Shown piece after piece: positions 15,267 to 24,390 of a DNA stretch of 64,000 bases (position 1 is its first letter; every line of letters starts with the position of its first letter). Both the position numbers and the translations under genes were made by a program. This DNA is from Rhizobium redzepovicii (GTDB lineage Bacteria > Pseudomonadota > Alphaproteobacteria > Rhizobiales > Rhizobiaceae). The stretch covers positions 124,001-188,000 of the forward strand of contig NZ_JAILYH010000009.1 of assembly GCF_019793435.1 (NCBI RefSeq). The letters run 5' to 3'. The notes under the pieces were generated by a model. That model was not told the origin of the DNA. It worked only from the letters and a program-made list of their open reading frames with translations, and did not search any database.

Positions 15267-16580
15267 ATGAAAAAAATTTCGACGACTGGGATTTCAACAA
15301 CCGGCATGACCCGCCGCAGCATGCTCAAGACGACCGCAGCGGCTGCCCTCATCGGCGCCGTCAAGGCTGCCTTTCCGTCCGGCGCCTTCGCAGCTGGGGC
15401 AGGGCCTGAGGTGAAAGGTGCCAAGCTCGGCTTTATCGCTCTCACGGATTCCGCACCGCTGATCATCGCCAAGGAAAAGGGCTTTTTCGACAAGCATGGC
15501 CTTCCGGAAACGGATGTGGCCAAACAGGCATCCTGGGGTGCGACCCGCGACAATCTCGTGCTGGGCGGCGCAGCAAACGGCATTGACGGTGCCCATATCC
15601 TGTCGCCGCTCCCCTATCTCATGCATACCGGCAAGGTGACGCAGAACAATAAGCCGGTGCCCATGGCAATCCTCGCCCGGCTCAACCTCGACAGCCAGGG
15701 TATTTCCGTCGCCAAGGAATATGCCGAAACCGGCGTGCAGCTCGATTCCTCCAAGCTGAAGGCGGCATTCGAGAAAAAGAAGGCTGAGGGCAAGGAGATC
15801 AAGGCCGCCATGACCTTCCCGGGCGGCACCCATGACCTCTGGATCCGCTACTGGCTCGCCGCGGGCGGCATCGATCCGAACAAGGACGTTTCGACCATCG
15901 TCGTGCCGCCGCCGCAGATGGTTGCCAACATGAAGGTCGGCAACATGGACGTCTTCTGTGTGGGCGAACCGTGGAATGAGCAGCTCGTCAACCAGGGCAT
16001 CGGCTTTACCGCAGCTACCACCGGCGAGCTCTGGAAGGGGCATCCTGAAAAGGCGCTCGGACTGCGCGCGGAGTGGATCGAACAGAATCCCAATGCTGCC
16101 AAGGCCCTGCTGATGGCTGTCATGGAGGCTCAGCAGTGGTGCGAAAGCATGGACAACAAGGCGGAGATGGCTGACATTCTCGGCAAGCGCCAATGGTTCA
16201 ACGTTCCGACGAAGGACGTGCTCGGCCGCCTCAAGGGCGATATCAATTATGGCAATGGCCGCGAGGTCAAGGCCACCGACCTCTATATGAAGTTCTGGAA
16301 AGACGGCGCCTCCTACCCGTTCAAGAGCCACGATACCTGGTTCATGACGGAAAACATCCGCTGGGGAAATCTCCCGGCGAGCACCGACATCAAGGCGCTG
16401 GTCAACCAGGTGAACCGCGAAGACATCTGGCGCGAGGCCGCCAAGGATCTCGGCGTCGCGGCGGCCGATATTCCCGCATCGTCTTCTCGCGGCAAGGAGA
16501 CTTTCTTCGACGGCAAGGTCTTCGACCCTGAAAATCCCTCCGCCTATCTCGACAGCCTTTCGATCAAGGCTGTCTCCTGA
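15267..16580 (+). CDS. nrtA: Nitrate ABC transporter substrate-binding protein NrtA
   Basis: A 437-residue binding protein of the NrtA/CmpA/NasF family. It has a Tat signal (MTRRSMLKTTAAAALIGAV) and mature sequence LGFIALTDSAPLIIAKEKGFF. The blocks WGATRDNLVLGG and ILSPLPYLMHTG are typical of nitrate-binding rather than taurine- or sulfonate-binding members. It delivers nitrate or nitrite to the permease/ATPase encoded downstream. It is the first gene after the sigma-54 promoter, and a GC-rich hairpin after its stop probably sets its higher expression. No nitrate or nitrite reductase gene is in the window, so reduction must be encoded elsewhere. Confidence 0.88.
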   Translation: MKKISTTGISTTGMTRRSMLKTTAAAALIGAVKAAFPSGAFAAGAGPEVKGAKLGFIALTDSAPLIIAKEKGFFDKHGLPETDVAKQASWGATRDNLVLGGAANGIDGAHILSPLPYLMHTGKVTQNNKPVPMAILARLNLDSQGISVAKEYAETGVQLDSSKLKAAFEKKKAEGKEIKAAMTFPGGTHDLWIRYWLAAGGIDPNKDVSTIVVPPPQMVANMKVGNMDVFCVGEPWNEQLVNQGIGFTAATTGELWKGHPEKALGLRAEWIEQNPNAAKALLMAVMEAQQWCESMDNKAEMADILGKRQWFNVPTKDVLGRLKGDINYGNGREVKATDLYMKFWKDGASYPFKSHDTWFMTENIRWGNLPASTDIKALVNQVNREDIWREAAKDLGVAAADIPASSSRGKETFFDGKVFDPENPSAYLDSLSIKAVS

Positions 16581-16586
16581 CCCGCT

Positions 16587-16609
16587 CCGGCGCGCGACCG
16601 GCGCGCCGG
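16587..16609 (+). terminator. Intercistronic GC hairpin after nrtA
   Basis: A perfect nine-base stem, CCGGCGCGC (16587-16595) with GCGCGCCGG (16601-16609), and a five-base loop, followed by CCTTTC. It lacks a T-run, so it probably protects the nrtA message or attenuates rather than ending transcription fully. This is a common way to make more binding protein than permease. Confidence 0.6.
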
Positions 16610-16636
16610 CCTTTCATTCACGTGAGGAGCACGTTG

Positions 16637-17530
16637 ATGTCCGCCCTGGCAAATAAAGAAAATCCCTCCACGGCCGCCTCTGCCAAGCTGGCGGCAAAGG
16701 TTCTGCCATTTTCCGGCAAGCACGGATCGCGGATCGATTTTCGTCGAGCGGCACTGACCGCACTTCGCAATGTCGTTCCGCCAGTCGTCGTGCTGGCACT
16801 CATCCTGCTTGTCTGGCAGGTGCTCTGTTCGTCGGCGGATGCGTCTTTACCCTCGCCGCATCGGGTCTGGCAGGATAGTTATGACCTGATCGCCTATCCG
16901 TTTTTCAACTACGGCTCCCAGGATATCGGGCTCGGCTGGCGCGTGCTCATTTCGCTGCAGCGCGTTCTCTATGGCTTTGGCCTTGCCGCGGTCACCGGCG
17001 TCATCATCGGTGCGATCATCGGCCAGTCGATCTGGGCTATGCGTGGCCTCGATCCGATCTTCCAGGTGCTGCGTACGGTCCCGCCGCTCGCCTGGCTGCC
17101 GCTGTCGCTCGCAGCCTTCCAGGATTCCAATCCCTCGGCGATCTTCGTGATCTTCATCACGTCGATCTGGCCGGTGATCATCAACACCGCCGTCGGCGTG
17201 CGTAATATCCCGCAGGACTACCGCAATGTCGCCGAGGTGCTGCGCCTCAACCAGTTCGAGTTTTTCTGGAAGATCATGCTGCCTTCGGCAGCGCCTTACA
17301 TCTTCACCGGCCTCAGGATCGGCGTCGGCCTCTCCTGGCTCGCCATCGTAGCGGCCGAAATGCTGACGGGCGGCGTCGGCATCGGTTTCTTCATCTGGGA
17401 CGCATGGAACTCGTCGCGTCTTCCGGACATCATTGTCGCGCTCGCCTATATCGGCATCGTTGGCTTCGCCCTCGACAAGCTGGTGGCAGCACTGGGCAAA
17501 CTCATCACCCGCGGCGCCATGGCCAACTGA
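16637..17530 (+). CDS. nrtB: Nitrate ABC transporter permease NrtB
   Basis: A 297-residue inner-membrane permease of the BPD_transp_1 family with about six helices and the NrtB/SsuC-type EAA loop region (AEVLRLNQFEFFWKIMLPSAAPYIFTGL). The ATG at 16637 is chosen because AGGAG stands seven bases upstream; an in-frame GTG at 16622 would overlap that ribosome site. It works as a homodimer channel for the substrate delivered by NrtA. Confidence 0.9.
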   Translation: MSALANKENPSTAASAKLAAKVLPFSGKHGSRIDFRRAALTALRNVVPPVVVLALILLVWQVLCSSADASLPSPHRVWQDSYDLIAYPFFNYGSQDIGLGWRVLISLQRVLYGFGLAAVTGVIIGAIIGQSIWAMRGLDPIFQVLRTVPPLAWLPLSLAAFQDSNPSAIFVIFITSIWPVIINTAVGVRNIPQDYRNVAEVLRLNQFEFFWKIMLPSAAPYIFTGLRIGVGLSWLAIVAAEMLTGGVGIGFFIWDAWNSSRLPDIIVALAYIGIVGFALDKLVAALGKLITRGAMAN

Positions 17531-17541
17531 GGAACGCACCT

Positions 17542-18339
17542 ATGAACGCCTATCTGAAGCTTGATCATATCGACAAACATTTCGATCGGGGCGGCGTGCG
17601 CGCCGAGGTCCTGAAGGATATCAACCTGACGATTTCCGCGGGCGAATTCGTCTCGATCATCGGCCATTCGGGCTGCGGCAAGTCTACCCTGCTCAACCTC
17701 ATCGCCGGCCTGACCCCGGTTTCGGCAGGCGCCGTGCTGCTTGAAAACCGTGAGGTCAATGGACCCGGTCCGGAGCGCGCCGTCGTCTTCCAGAACCACT
17801 CGCTGCTGCCCTGGCTGACGGTCTACGAGAACGTTAATCTCGCCGTCTCCAAACTCTTCAACCGAACGAAGACCAAGGCCGAGCGGCATGACTGGGTCAT
17901 GGCCAACCTCGACCTCGTGCAGATGGCGCATGCGAGGGATAAGCGGCCTTCGGAAATTTCAGGCGGCATGAAACAGCGCGTCGGCATTGCCCGCGCGCTT
18001 GCAATGGAGCCGAAGATCCTGTTGCTCGACGAGCCCTTCGGCGCGCTCGATGCGCTGACCCGCGCCCATCTTCAGGACGCGGTGATGGAAATCCACGCCC
18101 GGCTTGGCAATACGATGGTGATGATCACCCATGATGTCGACGAAGCGGTGCTGCTGTCCGATCGCATCGTGATGATGACCAACGGCCCGGCGGCCCGCAT
18201 CGGCGAAGTGCTCGATGTGACCATGTCCCGTCCCCGCAATCGCATCGAACTCGCCTCTGATCGGACATATCTCAAATGCCGTGAAGCCGTGCTGAAGTTC
18301 CTCTATGAACGCCACCGCTTCATCGAAGCGGCGGAGTAG
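17542..18339 (+). CDS. nrtD: Nitrate ABC transporter ATP-binding protein (NrtD type)
   Basis: A 265-residue ATPase with Walker A GHSGCGKST, signature ISGGMKQRVGIARAL, Walker B LLLDEPFGALD and the His switch ITHDVDEA. It belongs to the NrtD/SsuB/TauB group and has only the ATPase domain, without the NrtA-like extension of cyanobacterial NrtC. It starts 11 bases after nrtB and completes the importer. The operon appears to end here, 92 bases before the convergent GntR gene. Confidence 0.92.
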   Translation: MNAYLKLDHIDKHFDRGGVRAEVLKDINLTISAGEFVSIIGHSGCGKSTLLNLIAGLTPVSAGAVLLENREVNGPGPERAVVFQNHSLLPWLTVYENVNLAVSKLFNRTKTKAERHDWVMANLDLVQMAHARDKRPSEISGGMKQRVGIARALAMEPKILLLDEPFGALDALTRAHLQDAVMEIHARLGNTMVMITHDVDEAVLLSDRIVMMTNGPAARIGEVLDVTMSRPRNRIELASDRTYLKCREAVLKFLYERHRFIEAAE

Positions 18340-18431
18340 AAACCGGGAAATAACCTCGGCGTTTGCCGGCCCTGATCTTTTCGTCTTCGTATCGGGTCCG
18401 GCAGCGCCTGATTTTAGGCGTTGGGCTCTCT

Positions 18432-19106
18432 TTATTCCCCGGGCGTTGCAAAGACCGCGCTGGCATCGCTGACAATTTCCACATGGGAATATGCCGCCTG
18501 CCCTGCGGCCGCGGCATCCGCGCGCATGATTGCGGTCACGATCCGGCCGTGCTCCTCATAGGATTTTGCCAGGCGCCCGGGCAGACGGAACTGCGCCCGC
18601 CGAAAAGGCGCGAGCCGCGCCCGTGTCTGGGTCACCATCTCAAAGACATGATCATTATGCGCGCCGCGATAAAGCCGGGTATGGAATTCGGTGTTGTGAG
18701 CCGAATATTCCTCTTCCGCGCCGGCGTGCACGAGCCTCACCGATGCCCGATGCTCCAACTCCAGCGCGCGCCGCTCGTCGACCGTCATACGCTCGGCCGA
18801 GAGCCTGGCGCAGATCGCTTCGAGTTCGGCCATCGCTTCGAACATCGAATGCAGATAAGCCTCGGTGACATTGGTAACGACGGCACTGCGGTTCGGCTCG
18901 CGTGCAATCAATCCCATAGCGCCCAACTCACGCAGAGCCTCGCGTACCGGCGTGCGCGAAACGTCGAAACGAACCGCGAGCGATACCTCGTCCAACTTCG
19001 CGCCCGGCAGGATTTCACCTGTGACGATCATGTCGGCGATCGCCCGCACCATCTGTTCGACGGTGGTTCCGGTGCGGATCACTTCTCTGCGCCTGGTCTG
19101 CTTCAC
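18432..19106 (-). CDS. GntR-family regulator with FCD ligand-binding domain
   Basis: 224 residues. The N-terminal winged helix includes GAKLDEVSLAVRFDVSRTPVREALREL, the standard GntR recognition region. The C-terminal all-helical FCD domain contains the metal/ligand histidines near HNTEFHTRLYRGAHN. FCD regulators usually repress catabolic operons and respond to a small acid. It starts with GTG at 19106 and is divergent from the cyanurate/biuret/formamide operon across a 340-base gap with a matched pair of inverted ten-base sites, so it most likely controls that operon and itself. Confidence 0.9.
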   Translation of the reverse strand: MKQTRRREVIRTGTTVEQMVRAIADMIVTGEILPGAKLDEVSLAVRFDVSRTPVREALRELGAMGLIAREPNRSAVVTNVTEAYLHSMFEAMAELEAICARLSAERMTVDERRALELEHRASVRLVHAGAEEEYSAHNTEFHTRLYRGAHNDHVFEMVTQTRARLAPFRRAQFRLPGRLAKSYEEHGRIVTAIMRADAAAAGQAAYSHVEIVSDASAVFATPGE

Positions 19107-19133
19107 GATACGAATCTGCTCACGTCAACACTC

Positions 19134-19316
19134 TGCATACAGATGACGTTCGAGACTGGATAAGTCAAATCGGGCGGCGAAGATATTGTTAAATTTTCGC
19201 TTTCTCATGCCCGAGATACCTCGGCTAACTCGACTTTGTGCCAACCACGCAGTCACAATGAACAAGAAATATCTATTGATTACTTTTTGCGCAAGAATTC
19301 GATCAATCTGTATGCA
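19134..19316. promoter_or_regulatory. Pair of inverted ten-base sites in the GntR/BMP intergenic region
   Basis: TGCATACAGA at 19134-19143 and its exact reverse complement TCTGTATGCA at 19307-19316 lie on either side of the divergent promoter region. FCD-type GntR proteins bind short sites containing TGTATAC-like cores, so these are good candidate operators, possibly joined by looping. They lie within the 340-base gap 19107-19446, which otherwise holds AT-rich sequence and the sigma-54 promoter. Confidence 0.45.
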
Positions 19317-19376
19317 CTTTGCAACGCGCAAGTCTTGCGATAACGGATAAATTATAAAAAACAACAGATTAATTTC

Positions 19377-19392
19377 TGGCACATGCATTGCA
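19377..19392 (+). promoter_or_regulatory. Sigma-54 (RpoN) promoter for the cyanurate/biuret operon
   Basis: TGGCAC, five bases, TTGCA: a full match to the RpoN -24/-12 consensus, 54 bases before the ATG of the first gene. It would place this nitrogen-scavenging operon under RpoN with NtrC or a similar activator. A second TGCATGCA palindrome overlaps its -12 end. Confidence 0.75.
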
Positions 19393-19446
19393 TGCACTTT
19401 CCTGTACCCGTTCACAACCGGCCCAGCGCCGCAAGGAGCATTTCCG

Positions 19447-20574
19447 ATGACCAAACTCCTTTCCATGAACCGCCGCAATTTCCTCCAGGCTTCCGCTGCC
19501 GGTGCGCTTGCCGGCGCCATGCCGGGTCTGATCGCCTCCTCCGCCGCAGCCCAAACCGCGCTGACCGTCGGCTTCATCTATGTCGGCCCCAAGGACGACT
19601 ACGGCTACAACCAGGCGCATGCCGAAGGTGCGGCCGTCATCAAGGCGCTACCAGGCGTGACGCTGGTCGAAGAAGAGAATGTACCGGAAACCGTCGACGT
19701 CCAGAAGACCATGGAATCCATGATCAACCTGGACGGCGCGACCCTGCTCTTTCCGACCTCCTTCGGCTACTTCGACCCACACATGCTGGCCGTGGCCGCC
19801 AAACATCCCGACATCCAGTTCCGGCACTGCGGCGGTCTCTGGCAGGAAGGCAAGAACCCGGCCAATACGGGCTCCTATTTCGGCTATATCTTCCAGGGCC
19901 AGTATCTGAACGGCATCGCCGCCGGTCATGCGACGAAGAGCAAGAAGATCGGCTTCGTCGCCGCCAAGCCGATCCCGCAGGTTCTGCAGAATATCAATGC
20001 CTTCCTGCTCGGCGCACGCACGGTCGATCCGGGTATCACCTGCCAGGTGATCTTCACCGGCGAATGGTCGCTTGCCGTCAAGGAGGCCGAGGCCACCAAT
20101 GCGCTGGTCGACCAGGGCGCCGACGTCATCACCTGCCACGTCGACAGCCCCAAAGTGGTCGTCGAGACGGCCGCCGGCCGCGGCGCCTTCGTCTGCGGCT
20201 ATCACGCCAACCAGAGCCCGCTTGCTCCCGAAAAGTACCTCACCGGCGCCGAATGGGCCTGGGGCAACGTCTACAGCGACTTCGTCAAGAAGGCGCAGGC
20301 CGGCGAAAAGCTCGGCAACTTCGTGCGTGGTGGCCTGAAGGACGGCTTCGTGAAGATGAGCGCGCTCGGCCCAGGCGTGTCCGCGGAGGGCCGCAAGGCT
20401 TTTGAGGCCACGCAGGCGGAGATGATGAAGGGCGGCTTCTCGGTCTTCAAGGGTCCGTTGAAGGACAATAAGGGCGACACTGTCGTGGCTGCCGACAAGA
20501 GCTACGCCGAAGACGCGATCGAACTCGAGAGCATGAATTATCTGGTCGAGGGCGTGGTCGGGTCCACAGCGTAA
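19447..20574 (+). CDS. BMP/PnrA-family ABC transporter substrate-binding protein, second system
   Basis: 375 residues with a Tat-like signal (MNRRNFLQASAAGALAGAM) and a BMP-family mature domain (VGFIYVGPKDDYGYNQAH). It is the first gene of the operon that also encodes formamidase, biuret hydrolase and cyanurate hydrolase, so its ligand is probably cyanurate, biuret or a related ureide. This would be unusual for a family known mainly for nucleosides, although cyanurate is a small N-heterocycle. It is only distantly similar to the BMP protein at 8761. Confidence 0.9.
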   Translation: MTKLLSMNRRNFLQASAAGALAGAMPGLIASSAAAQTALTVGFIYVGPKDDYGYNQAHAEGAAVIKALPGVTLVEEENVPETVDVQKTMESMINLDGATLLFPTSFGYFDPHMLAVAAKHPDIQFRHCGGLWQEGKNPANTGSYFGYIFQGQYLNGIAAGHATKSKKIGFVAAKPIPQVLQNINAFLLGARTVDPGITCQVIFTGEWSLAVKEAEATNALVDQGADVITCHVDSPKVVVETAAGRGAFVCGYHANQSPLAPEKYLTGAEWAWGNVYSDFVKKAQAGEKLGNFVRGGLKDGFVKMSALGPGVSAEGRKAFEATQAEMMKGGFSVFKGPLKDNKGDTVVAADKSYAEDAIELESMNYLVEGVVGSTA

Positions 20575-20594
20575 ACCGCGAAGGGAGAAGCGCC

Positions 20595-21722
20595 ATGACC
20601 ATAGAGGCCAATGATCCCGCAATAGCCATCGTGGAAAAACCGGCTTCGCTGCGCCCCGTCCTCGAATGGATCGCGCGGCGAGCCGAGCCTGTTGTCATCG
20701 GCCTCGCGGCCATCCTGATCGGTCTTGCGCTCTTCTCCCTCTTCATCCTGGCGGTCGGCAAGTCGCCGGCCACCCTCTTCCAACTGATGTATACCGGCGG
20801 CTTCGGCAGCTGGTTTTCGGTGCAGAACAGCTTAAGTCGTGCCGCACCCCTTCTCCTGACGGCACTCTGCGTCGCCCTGCCCGCCCGTCTCGGCCTCGTC
20901 ATCATCGGCGGGGAAGGAGCGGTCGTGCTGGGCGGCGTTGCCGCCGCAGCCATGGCTCTGCCGCTCGCCGGCACCGCGCCTGTTTTCCTCACCCTCATTC
21001 TGATGGCAATCGCTGCCATGGTGGTCGGCGGTATCTGGATCGGCCTTGCCGGTTTCCTGCGCCATTATCGCGGGGTCAACGAAACCATCTCCTCGCTGCT
21101 GCTCTCCTATATCGCCATTGCCCTGATGAACCAGTTCGTCGAAGGGGTGCTGCGCGATCCGGCGAGCCTCAACAAGCCGTCGACCAGGCCGCTGCCGGCG
21201 GAATACATGCTCGGCAATATTCCCGGCATGGACGTGCATTGGGGTCTCGTCATCGGCATCCTCGCCTGCATGCTCTCCTGGATCGTGATTGAGGCGACGT
21301 GCTACGGTTTTGCCGCCCGCATCGCCGGCGGCAACGTGCGCGCCGCGCAGATCCAGGGACTGCCGGTGGGCAGGCTGATCGCCGGATTTACCGCGCTTGC
21401 CGGCAGCTTTGCCGGTCTGGCGGGCATGATCGAAGTGGCGGCGGTGCAGGGAAGTGCCAACGCCTCGCTTGCCGCCGGCTACGGTTATACCGGTATCCTT
21501 GTCGCCTTCCTCGCCAGGCACAATCCGCTGGCGATCATTCCGGTCGCGATCCTGCTCGGTGGCATCGACGCCTCGGGTGGCCTCATCCAGCGGCGCATGG
21601 GCCTGCCGGATGCGACGGTTCTGGTGCTGCAGGGGACACTCTTCATCGTCATTCTCTTCTGCGAAACCTTCTACGGCCGCTTCAAGATCTTCAATCCCGA
21701 CCTCTGGAAAAGGAGCCTCTGA
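20595..21722 (+). CDS. ABC importer permease, second BMP system, first permease
   Basis: A 375-residue BPD_transp_2 permease with about nine to ten hydrophobic segments and the motif RLGLVIIGGEGAVVLGG, the equivalent of the F-NIGAEGQ block in the first system. It ends with a TGATG overlap into the next permease. Together they form the channel for the second BMP-type importer. Confidence 0.92.
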   Translation: MTIEANDPAIAIVEKPASLRPVLEWIARRAEPVVIGLAAILIGLALFSLFILAVGKSPATLFQLMYTGGFGSWFSVQNSLSRAAPLLLTALCVALPARLGLVIIGGEGAVVLGGVAAAAMALPLAGTAPVFLTLILMAIAAMVVGGIWIGLAGFLRHYRGVNETISSLLLSYIAIALMNQFVEGVLRDPASLNKPSTRPLPAEYMLGNIPGMDVHWGLVIGILACMLSWIVIEATCYGFAARIAGGNVRAAQIQGLPVGRLIAGFTALAGSFAGLAGMIEVAAVQGSANASLAAGYGYTGILVAFLARHNPLAIIPVAILLGGIDASGGLIQRRMGLPDATVLVLQGTLFIVILFCETFYGRFKIFNPDLWKRSL

Positions 21723-22648
21723 TGGAGGAGACAGGCATCGGCATCTGGGGCGTGCCGCTGGCGATCTTCGCCGGCGCCATCCGCGTTTCCACGCCCTTCA
21801 TCTTCGTCAGCCTCGGCGAGACGATCACCGAACGCTCCGGCCGCATCAATCTTGGCCTCGAAGGCACGCTCGTCTTCGGCGCCATGACGGCCTATGCGGT
21901 GGCCGTCATGACTGGCTCCCCGACCCTCGGCGTGCTGGCCGCAATGGTGGCGGGCGCGATCTTCGGCCTCATCCACGGCTGGATCTGCAAATTCCCCAAG
22001 GTCAACGACATCGCCATCGGCATCGCCATAATGCAGTTCGGTCTCGGCATGGCGTTCTTCCTCGGCAAATCCTTCATCCAGCCGGTTGCCCCGAAACTGC
22101 CCTCGATCCCGCTCGGCGGCTGGTCGAGCACTCCGCAGGTCCAGGCGGCGCTCAATATCAACGTGCTGTTCTTCATCGGCGCGGCACTTGCCCTCTTCCT
22201 GTTCTGGGCCTTCAAGAACACGCGCATCGGCCTGATCCTGCGCGTCGTCGGCGACAGCACCGACGCAGCCCGGGCCATGGGCATCCACCCGGACCGGGTT
22301 CGCTTGCTGGCAACGGCAGTGGGCGGTTCGTTGGCGGCAATCGGCGGCGCCTATCTCTCGCTCTACTATCCGGGCTCCTGGAACGAAGGCATTTCGTCGG
22401 GCCAGGGCCTGATGGCCGTGGCCCTTGTCATCTTCGCCCGCTGGAACCCGATCGGCTGTTTCCTGGCCGCCCTGCTTTTCGGCGGTGCCGGCGCGCTCGG
22501 CCCGGCGCTGCAATCGGTCGGCGTTACACAAGGCTACTATCTTTTTTACGCCGCGCCTTACGTGCTCACCCTCATCATCCTGATCGCCACCTCCTCGCCC
22601 ACCCGCTCGCTCGCCGGTGCGCCGGGTGCGCTGTCGCTCACGAAATAA
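21722..22648 (+). CDS. ABC importer permease, second BMP system, second permease
   Basis: A 308-residue BPD_transp_2 permease with ERSGRINLGLEGTLVFGA and multiple helices. The ATG at 21722 overlaps the preceding stop by one base; longer frames upstream lie inside the previous gene. The matching ATPase is not next but four genes on (25447), so transport and catabolic genes are interleaved. Confidence 0.92.
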   Translation: MEETGIGIWGVPLAIFAGAIRVSTPFIFVSLGETITERSGRINLGLEGTLVFGAMTAYAVAVMTGSPTLGVLAAMVAGAIFGLIHGWICKFPKVNDIAIGIAIMQFGLGMAFFLGKSFIQPVAPKLPSIPLGGWSSTPQVQAALNINVLFFIGAALALFLFWAFKNTRIGLILRVVGDSTDAARAMGIHPDRVRLLATAVGGSLAAIGGAYLSLYYPGSWNEGISSGQGLMAVALVIFARWNPIGCFLAALLFGGAGALGPALQSVGVTQGYYLFYAAPYVLTLIILIATSSPTRSLAGAPGALSLTK

Positions 22649-22660
22649 CGGAGCATCCCG

Positions 22661-23677
22661 ATGAACGGACTTGGCGGTCTCAACAAATCCGAACACGGCG
22701 TCGGTATCGGCCTGGTACAGCTCCAGCTGCCGGTGACCGTCACCAAAGCGGACTTGGCAAAACAGACGCAGGTGATCGTCGATCTGGTGGGCAAGGCGCG
22801 GCGCAACCAGCCGGGCATGGACCTCGTCGTCTTTCCCGAATACGCACTGCACGGCCTTTCCATGGACATCAATCCGGAGATCATGTGCACGCTCGACGGG
22901 CCGGAGGTCGCGGCCTTCAAGCAGGCCTGTAGGGACAATCGGATCTGGGGCTGCTTCTCGATCATGGAGCTGAACCCTGGCGGCATGCCCTATAATTCCG
23001 GCATCGTCATCGACGATCAGGGCGAGTTGAAGCTCTATTACCGCAAGATGCATCCCTGGATCCCCGTCGAGCCGTGGGAGCCCGGCGATCTTGGCATCCC
23101 TGTCATCGAGGGGCCGCGGGGCGCCAAGCTCGCGCTGATCATCTGCCATGACGGCATGTTCCCGGAGATGGCGCGCGAATGCGCTTATAAAGGCGCCGAA
23201 ATCATGATCCGCACAGCCGGCTACACGGCGCCGATCCGCGATGCCTGGCGCTTCACCAACCAGGCGAACGCCTTCTGCAACCTGATGATCACCGCGAATG
23301 TCTGCATGTGCGGCTCGGACGGCACGTTCGATTCCATGGGTGAAGGCATGATCTGCAATTTCGACGGCACGATCATCGCCCACGGCACCTCCGGCCGGCC
23401 CAACGAGATCATCACCGCCGAGATGCGTCCTGACCTGGTGCGTGAGGCCCGGCTCGGCTGGGGCGTGGAGAACAATATCTACCAGTTCGGCCATCGCGGC
23501 TATGTCGCCGTCGCCGGCGGCGCCCAGGATGCGCCCTACACCTACATGCACGACCTCGTCGCCGGCATATACCGCCTGCCCTGGGAAGACGAGATAAAGG
23601 TCAAGGACGGCACGTCCTGCGGATTTGACAAGCCGATGCGCCGTTACGGCGAACCCCTCAAACCTGCCGCGGAATAG
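22661..23677 (+). CDS. amiF: Formamidase (AmiF), nitrilase superfamily
   Basis: 338 residues, the length of Helicobacter AmiF, and similar to it along the whole protein (for example [34 protein letters not shown]). The Glu60-Lys129-Cys162 triad of the nitrilase fold is present. It hydrolyses formamide to formate and ammonia; aliphatic amidase AmiE is the nearest alternative. In this operon it would add another ammonia-releasing step. Confidence 0.9.
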   Translation: MNGLGGLNKSEHGVGIGLVQLQLPVTVTKADLAKQTQVIVDLVGKARRNQPGMDLVVFPEYALHGLSMDINPEIMCTLDGPEVAAFKQACRDNRIWGCFSIMELNPGGMPYNSGIVIDDQGELKLYYRKMHPWIPVEPWEPGDLGIPVIEGPRGAKLALIICHDGMFPEMARECAYKGAEIMIRTAGYTAPIRDAWRFTNQANAFCNLMITANVCMCGSDGTFDSMGEGMICNFDGTIIAHGTSGRPNEIITAEMRPDLVREARLGWGVENNIYQFGHRGYVAVAGGAQDAPYTYMHDLVAGIYRLPWEDEIKVKDGTSCGFDKPMRRYGEPLKPAAE

Positions 23678-23688
23678 GAGAGAGAATG

Positions 23689-24390
23689 ATGGACGCGATG
23701 GTCGAAACCAAAGGGCATTTTATCGACGCCGATCCGTATCCGTGGCCCTATAACGGCGCGCTGAGGCCTGATAACACCGCCCTCATCATCATCGACATGC
23801 AGACAGATTTCTGCGGCAAGGGCGGCTATGTCGACCACATGGGCTACGACCTGTCGCTGGTGCAGGCGCCGATCGAACCCATCAAACGCGTGCTTGCCGC
23901 CATGCGGGCCAAGGGTTATCACATCATCCACACCCGCGAGGGCCACCGCCCGGACCTCGCCGATCTGCCGGCCAACAAACGCTGGCGCTCGCAGCGGATC
24001 GGCGCCGGCATCGGCGATCCCGGCCCCTGCGGTCGAATCCTGACGCGTGGCGAACCCGGCTGGGACATCATCCCCGAACTCTACCCGATCGAAGGCGAGA
24101 CGATCATCGACAAGCCCGGCAAGGGTTCGTTCTGCGCCACCGACCTCGAACTCATCCTCAACCAGAAGCGCATCGAGAACATTATCCTCACCGGGATCAC
24201 CACCGATGTCTGCGTCTCGACGACGATGCGCGAGGCGAACGACCGCGGCTACGAATGCCTGCTGCTGGAGGACTGCTGTGGTGCGACCGACTACGGAAAC
24301 CACCTCGCCGCCATCAAGATGGTGAAGATGCAGGGCGGCGTCTTCGGCTCGGTCTCCAGTTCCGCGGCTCTAGTCGAGGCGCTGCCCTGA
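23689..24390 (+). CDS. biuH: Biuret amidohydrolase (BiuH)
   Basis: A 233-residue isochorismatase-fold cysteine hydrolase that converts biuret to allophanate and ammonia. It appears almost identical, as I recall it, to the crystallised BiuH of R. leguminosarum bv. viciae 3841. With the start at 23689 the catalytic residues fall at Asp36, Lys142 and Cys175, the published numbering. An ATG directly upstream at 23686 is possible, but AGGAG is better spaced (eight bases) for 23689. It is the second step of cyanurate breakdown: AtzD, encoded by the overlapping next gene, makes the carboxybiuret that decarboxylates to biuret. Confidence 0.95.
   Translation: MDAMVETKGHFIDADPYPWPYNGALRPDNTALIIIDMQTDFCGKGGYVDHMGYDLSLVQAPIEPIKRVLAAMRAKGYHIIHTREGHRPDLADLPANKRWRSQRIGAGIGDPGPCGRILTRGEPGWDIIPELYPIEGETIIDKPGKGSFCATDLELILNQKRIENIILTGITTDVCVSTTMREANDRGYECLLLEDCCGATDYGNHLAAIKMVKMQGGVFGSVSSSAALVEALP

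Noticed and set aside
21671..23551. A 626-codon open frame on the minus strand
   Set aside because: It is antisense to the permease and formamidase genes, which are certain; its composition is Arg/Asp/Gly-rich shadow sequence.
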